Shown: piece after piece, positions 6,524 to 8,681 of the stretch
Layout of the letters: every line of letters starts with the position of its first letter
Position numbering within the stretch: the first letter of the stretch is position 1
Assembly (NCBI GenBank): GCA_031383555.1
Contig: JANMZR010000217.1
Location: 1-8,681, forward strand
Direction: 5' to 3'
DNA: 8,681 nucleotides
DNA from: JANMZR01 sp031383555
GTDB lineage: Bacteria; Bacteroidota; Bacteroidia; Cytophagales; Spirosomataceae
Notes under the pieces: model-generated
Database searches by the model: none
What the model was told of the DNA's origin: nothing
Seen by the model: the letters and a program-made list of their open reading frames with translations, nothing else
Position numbers and translations under genes: made by a program

Positions 6524-6811
6524 CTATAATAATTCGGCAGAAATACCTCTATTACAAATCGCATTACGCATTGGTACTAATTCATCGAAATCACCAATTT
6601 TAACACTACATTTTCCTTTATAGTGGATAATCATAGTACATTGTTCGGCTTGCTCACGATTATGTTGGCACACATCGACTAAGGTTGTAATTACAAAATC
6701 AAAAGTATTTACTTCGTCGTTGAACACAACTAAATTATATACCTTTGCCTCAACAACTACATCGTCGAGTAAAATGTCTGTATCAATTTCAGGATATTCG
6801 TAGTTTTCCAT
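6524..6811 (-). CDS. clpS: ClpS, N-degron adaptor of the ClpAP protease
   Basis: This 95-residue cytoplasmic adaptor delivers proteins with destabilising N-terminal residues to the Clp ATPase. The core from about 24 to 95 contains YNLVVFNDEVNTFDFVI, giving Asn31 and Asp32, equivalent to the residues that hold the substrate alpha-amino group, and His63 in IIHYKGKC, equivalent to the third binding-pocket residue (mapping from remembered E. coli ClpS N34/D35/H66). An acidic, flexible N-terminal tail (1-22) is typical, since the tail regulates ClpA. The ATG at 6811 lies 23 bases from a strong promoter match. No clp ATPase gene is in the window. Confidence 0.93.
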   Translation of the reverse strand: MENYEYPEIDTDILLDDVVVEAKVYNLVVFNDEVNTFDFVITTLVDVCQHNREQAEQCTMIIHYKGKCSVKIGDFDELVPMRNAICNRGISAELL

Positions 6812-6833
6812 TTTTAAAACTGAAGTGGGACGA

Positions 6834-6862
6834 CAAATATAATATAAAATGATAAATTCAAA
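6834..6862 (-). promoter_or_regulatory. Bacteroidota-type promoter for clpS (and possibly recR-sod)
   Basis: On the minus strand TTTG (6862-6859) is separated by 17 bases from TATATTTG (6841-6834), an exact match to the TTTG / TAnnTTTG pattern with allowed spacing. It is placed to give a leader of about 15-20 bases before the clpS ATG. This is the best promoter match in the window. Confidence 0.62.
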
Positions 6863-6966
6863 AACTTCTTTGAAAAAAATTACAATTTATTTATACTAAT
6901 TTTAAATTTTATTGGTAATAATCCCTTTTTTACTAAAATTCCTAATTTCAAATAACAATTTTAAAC

Positions 6967-8445
6967 ATGACTACCACTTTAGCTATATCCATTCTAATTG
7001 TTTATTTTGCCCTATTAATCATAGTTGCTCACTATACCTCAAAAGACGCCGATACCAATACTTTTTTTACTGCCAACAAGCAATCGCCTTGGTATTTGAT
7101 AGCTTTTGGAATGATAGGTACAAGCATTTCGGGTGTTACTTTTATTTCAGTTCCTGGAGCGGTGGGAAGCCTCAACTTTTCTTATTTTCAAGTAGTGATT
7201 GGTTATGCAATTGGCTATTTGGTAATAGGTACTATACTTATGCCAATGTACTACAAGCTCAATTTGATTTCAATTTACACTTATTTGGAAAAAAGATTTG
7301 GCTTTTGGTCGTATAAAACGGGGGCAGGATTTTTCATTTTTTCACGCACAATAGGCTCAGCAATAAGACTTTATGTAGCTGTAAATGTGCTATATTTGGC
7401 GATTTTTGAGAAATTAGGCGTTTCTTTTGAAGTTACGGTAATGATTACGATATTGCTCATTTGGGTTTATACCTACAAAGGTGGTGTAAAAACAATTATT
7501 TGGACCGATACCCTTCAAACATTTTTCCTATTAGCGGCTTTAGTGATTACCATAGTGCTTATTTCTCAGAAAATGAATTTGGGCGTTGCTGATTTGATTT
7601 CAACAGTAAAAGACAGTAAATATTCTAGTATTTGGATTTGGGAGATAGACGATAAACATTATTTCTGGAAAGATATACTTTCTGGTGCTTTCATTGCAAT
7701 AGTTATGACGGGCCTCGATCAAGATTTAATGCAAAAAAACTTGACTTGCAAAAGTATTGGTGAAGCACAAAAGAACATGTTTTGGTTTTATGTAGTACTC
7801 GTTTTTATTAATATTCTTTTCTTGAGTTTAGGTGCCCTTTTATATTTGTATTCGGCTCAAATGGGGCTTGAAATTCCACCTAAAACTGACGATTTGTACC
7901 CTTCATTAGCCTTGGGAGGGCAATTTGGAGTATTGGCGGCCTGCACATTTTTGTTAGGAATTACTGCGGCAACTTATGCAAGCTCCGATTCGGCTTTAAC
8001 CGCCCTCACTACCTCCTTTTGCATTGATTTTCTTGACTTTGAAAATAAGGAAGAAACCTACCGACAAAAATATAAAAACTACGTGCATATTGGTTTTTCA
8101 GTTTTGTTTTTTATGGTAATATTAATATTCAAAAGGCTTAACAGTCAAGAAGTTATATCAGCTGTATTCAACATTGCAGGTTATACTTATGGCCCTCTTT
8201 TGGGCTTGTTTAGCTTTGGATTATTTTTCCAAAAACCATTGAAAGATTCGCTAGTACCAGTTGTTTGCTTAATCTCACCACTATTAACTTATCTGATCGA
8301 TATCAATTCAAAAGAATGGTTTAACGGGTATCAATTTGGCTTTGAAAAGTTGATTTTGAATGGTGCAATTACGTTTATAGGTTTGTATTTATTGACATTT
8401 GTTAAAAATGATAAAAAGTTCGATTCAAAAACAATTGCTAATTAA
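6967..8445 (+). CDS. Sodium:solute symporter (SSS/SLC5 family)
   Basis: This 492-residue inner-membrane protein with about thirteen hydrophobic spans (approximately 4-22, 42-65, 72-95, 118-146, 153-170, 182-200, 234-252, 270-295, 318-346, 372-388, 396-422, 426-445, 457-477) couples Na+ entry to uptake of a small solute. Family marks are GMIGTSISGVTF at 48-59 in the first core helix, KGGVKTIIWTDTLQ at 171-184 (the SSS signature), GLDQDLMQK at 249-257, and ASSDSALTALTTSF at 338-351, where the Na+-site serines of the eighth core helix lie. The substrate cannot be read from sequence, and sugars, sialic acid, amino acids or nucleosides are all known in the family. ATG 6967 follows an A/T-rich leader without a Shine-Dalgarno site. 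A weak promoter guess is TTTG (6869-6872) and TAATTTTA (6897-6904), 24 bases apart. It is divergent from clpS across 155 bases. Confidence 0.92.
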   Translation: MTTTLAISILIVYFALLIIVAHYTSKDADTNTFFTANKQSPWYLIAFGMIGTSISGVTFISVPGAVGSLNFSYFQVVIGYAIGYLVIGTILMPMYYKLNLISIYTYLEKRFGFWSYKTGAGFFIFSRTIGSAIRLYVAVNVLYLAIFEKLGVSFEVTVMITILLIWVYTYKGGVKTIIWTDTLQTFFLLAALVITIVLISQKMNLGVADLISTVKDSKYSSIWIWEIDDKHYFWKDILSGAFIAIVMTGLDQDLMQKNLTCKSIGEAQKNMFWFYVVLVFINILFLSLGALLYLYSAQMGLEIPPKTDDLYPSLALGGQFGVLAACTFLLGITAATYASSDSALTALTTSFCIDFLDFENKEETYRQKYKNYVHIGFSVLFFMVILIFKRLNSQEVISAVFNIAGYTYGPLLGLFSFGLFFQKPLKDSLVPVVCLISPLLTYLIDINSKEWFNGYQFGFEKLILNGAITFIGLYLLTFVKNDKKFDSKTIAN

Positions 8446-8551
8446 TTCAACCTCAATTAGTATTCATTGTGAAAAATTTATAATCAGGAATTAAAACAAA
8501 AAAATCAATAAAAAATCTAATTTTAATACCCTTCTTTTAACCTAAATATAG

Positions 8552-8559
8552 TATTTTTG
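8552..8559 (+). promoter_or_regulatory. Isolated TAnnTTTG box in the terminal intergenic region
   Basis: TATTTTTG is an exact match to the Bacteroidota -7 element, but no TTTG lies 17-23 bases upstream. It may drive a gene starting beyond the right edge. The surrounding 8446-8681 contains no long open frame and no convincing terminator for the symporter gene. Confidence 0.22.
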
Positions 8560-8681
8560 AAGCGAATCAATTATTTATCGAACAAAAGCAATTTGAATTC
8601 ATTTTCTTTTTAAAAAAGGATCATGTCATGTGATTTTGTTTTTATTTTTTACCAAAAGGGAGTTTAACTTCACAGAAATTA

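Noticed and set aside
766..6811. Seven minus-strand genes as one functional operon or new system
   Set aside because: A clear terminator at 3685-3726, separate promoter candidates and 120-325 base gaps break the run, and the functions are unrelated housekeeping roles.
6912..7316. 134-codon open frame overlapping the symporter start in another frame
   Set aside because: Its protein is rich in Cys, Phe, Tyr and Ser with no family resemblance, while the other frame encodes clear SSS motifs through the same bases.

Overview
The window reads as ordinary chromosome of an AT-rich member of the Bacteroidota. Three things point there: protein sequence style (RecR, ClpS, CysM and the symporter), very A/T-rich intergenic DNA with almost no Shine-Dalgarno sequences, and upstream boxes matching the Bacteroidota promoter pattern TTTG-N17 to 23-TAnnTTTG, with exact TAnnTTTG boxes before clpS and chrA. 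Cytophagales is a guess at a finer level and is not proven here.

Layout: the 3' part of cysM (O-acetylserine sulfhydrylase B; + strand) runs in from the left edge. It converges on a block of seven minus-strand genes from 6811 down to 766. In transcription order these are clpS (N-degron adaptor for ClpAP), recR (recombinational repair), an exported-looking Mn/Fe superoxide dismutase, a 2-oxoglutarate/Fe(II) dioxygenase of the isopenicillin N synthase type, a ChrA chromate transporter, an AraD1/GguC-like protein of the fumarylacetoacetate hydrolase fold, and a SixA-like histidine phosphatase. A divergent plus-strand sodium:solute symporter gene (6967-8445) shares the clpS upstream region. The last 236 bases hold no clear gene.

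The minus-strand block is unlikely to be a single operon. clpS, recR and sod are 57-58 bases apart and could be co-transcribed from the good promoter at 6834-6862. The sod-dioxygenase gap holds a 19-bp tandem repeat plus an inverted copy. A hairpin with a U-tract (3685-3726) ends the dioxygenase unit, and chrA and sixA have their own candidate promoters. Functionally the genes cover sulfur assimilation, proteolysis, DNA repair, oxidative stress, metal oxyanion export, sugar-acid metabolism and solute uptake, with no evident joint pathway.

I see no mobile element, CRISPR array, tRNA, rRNA or defence cassette, and no convincing new multi-gene system. The most distinctive non-coding structure is the repeat cluster at 4951-5060. 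The other points worth checking are a 22-codon hydrophobic micro-ORF just upstream of the terminator, and the degenerate twin-arginine-like leader on the superoxide dismutase.
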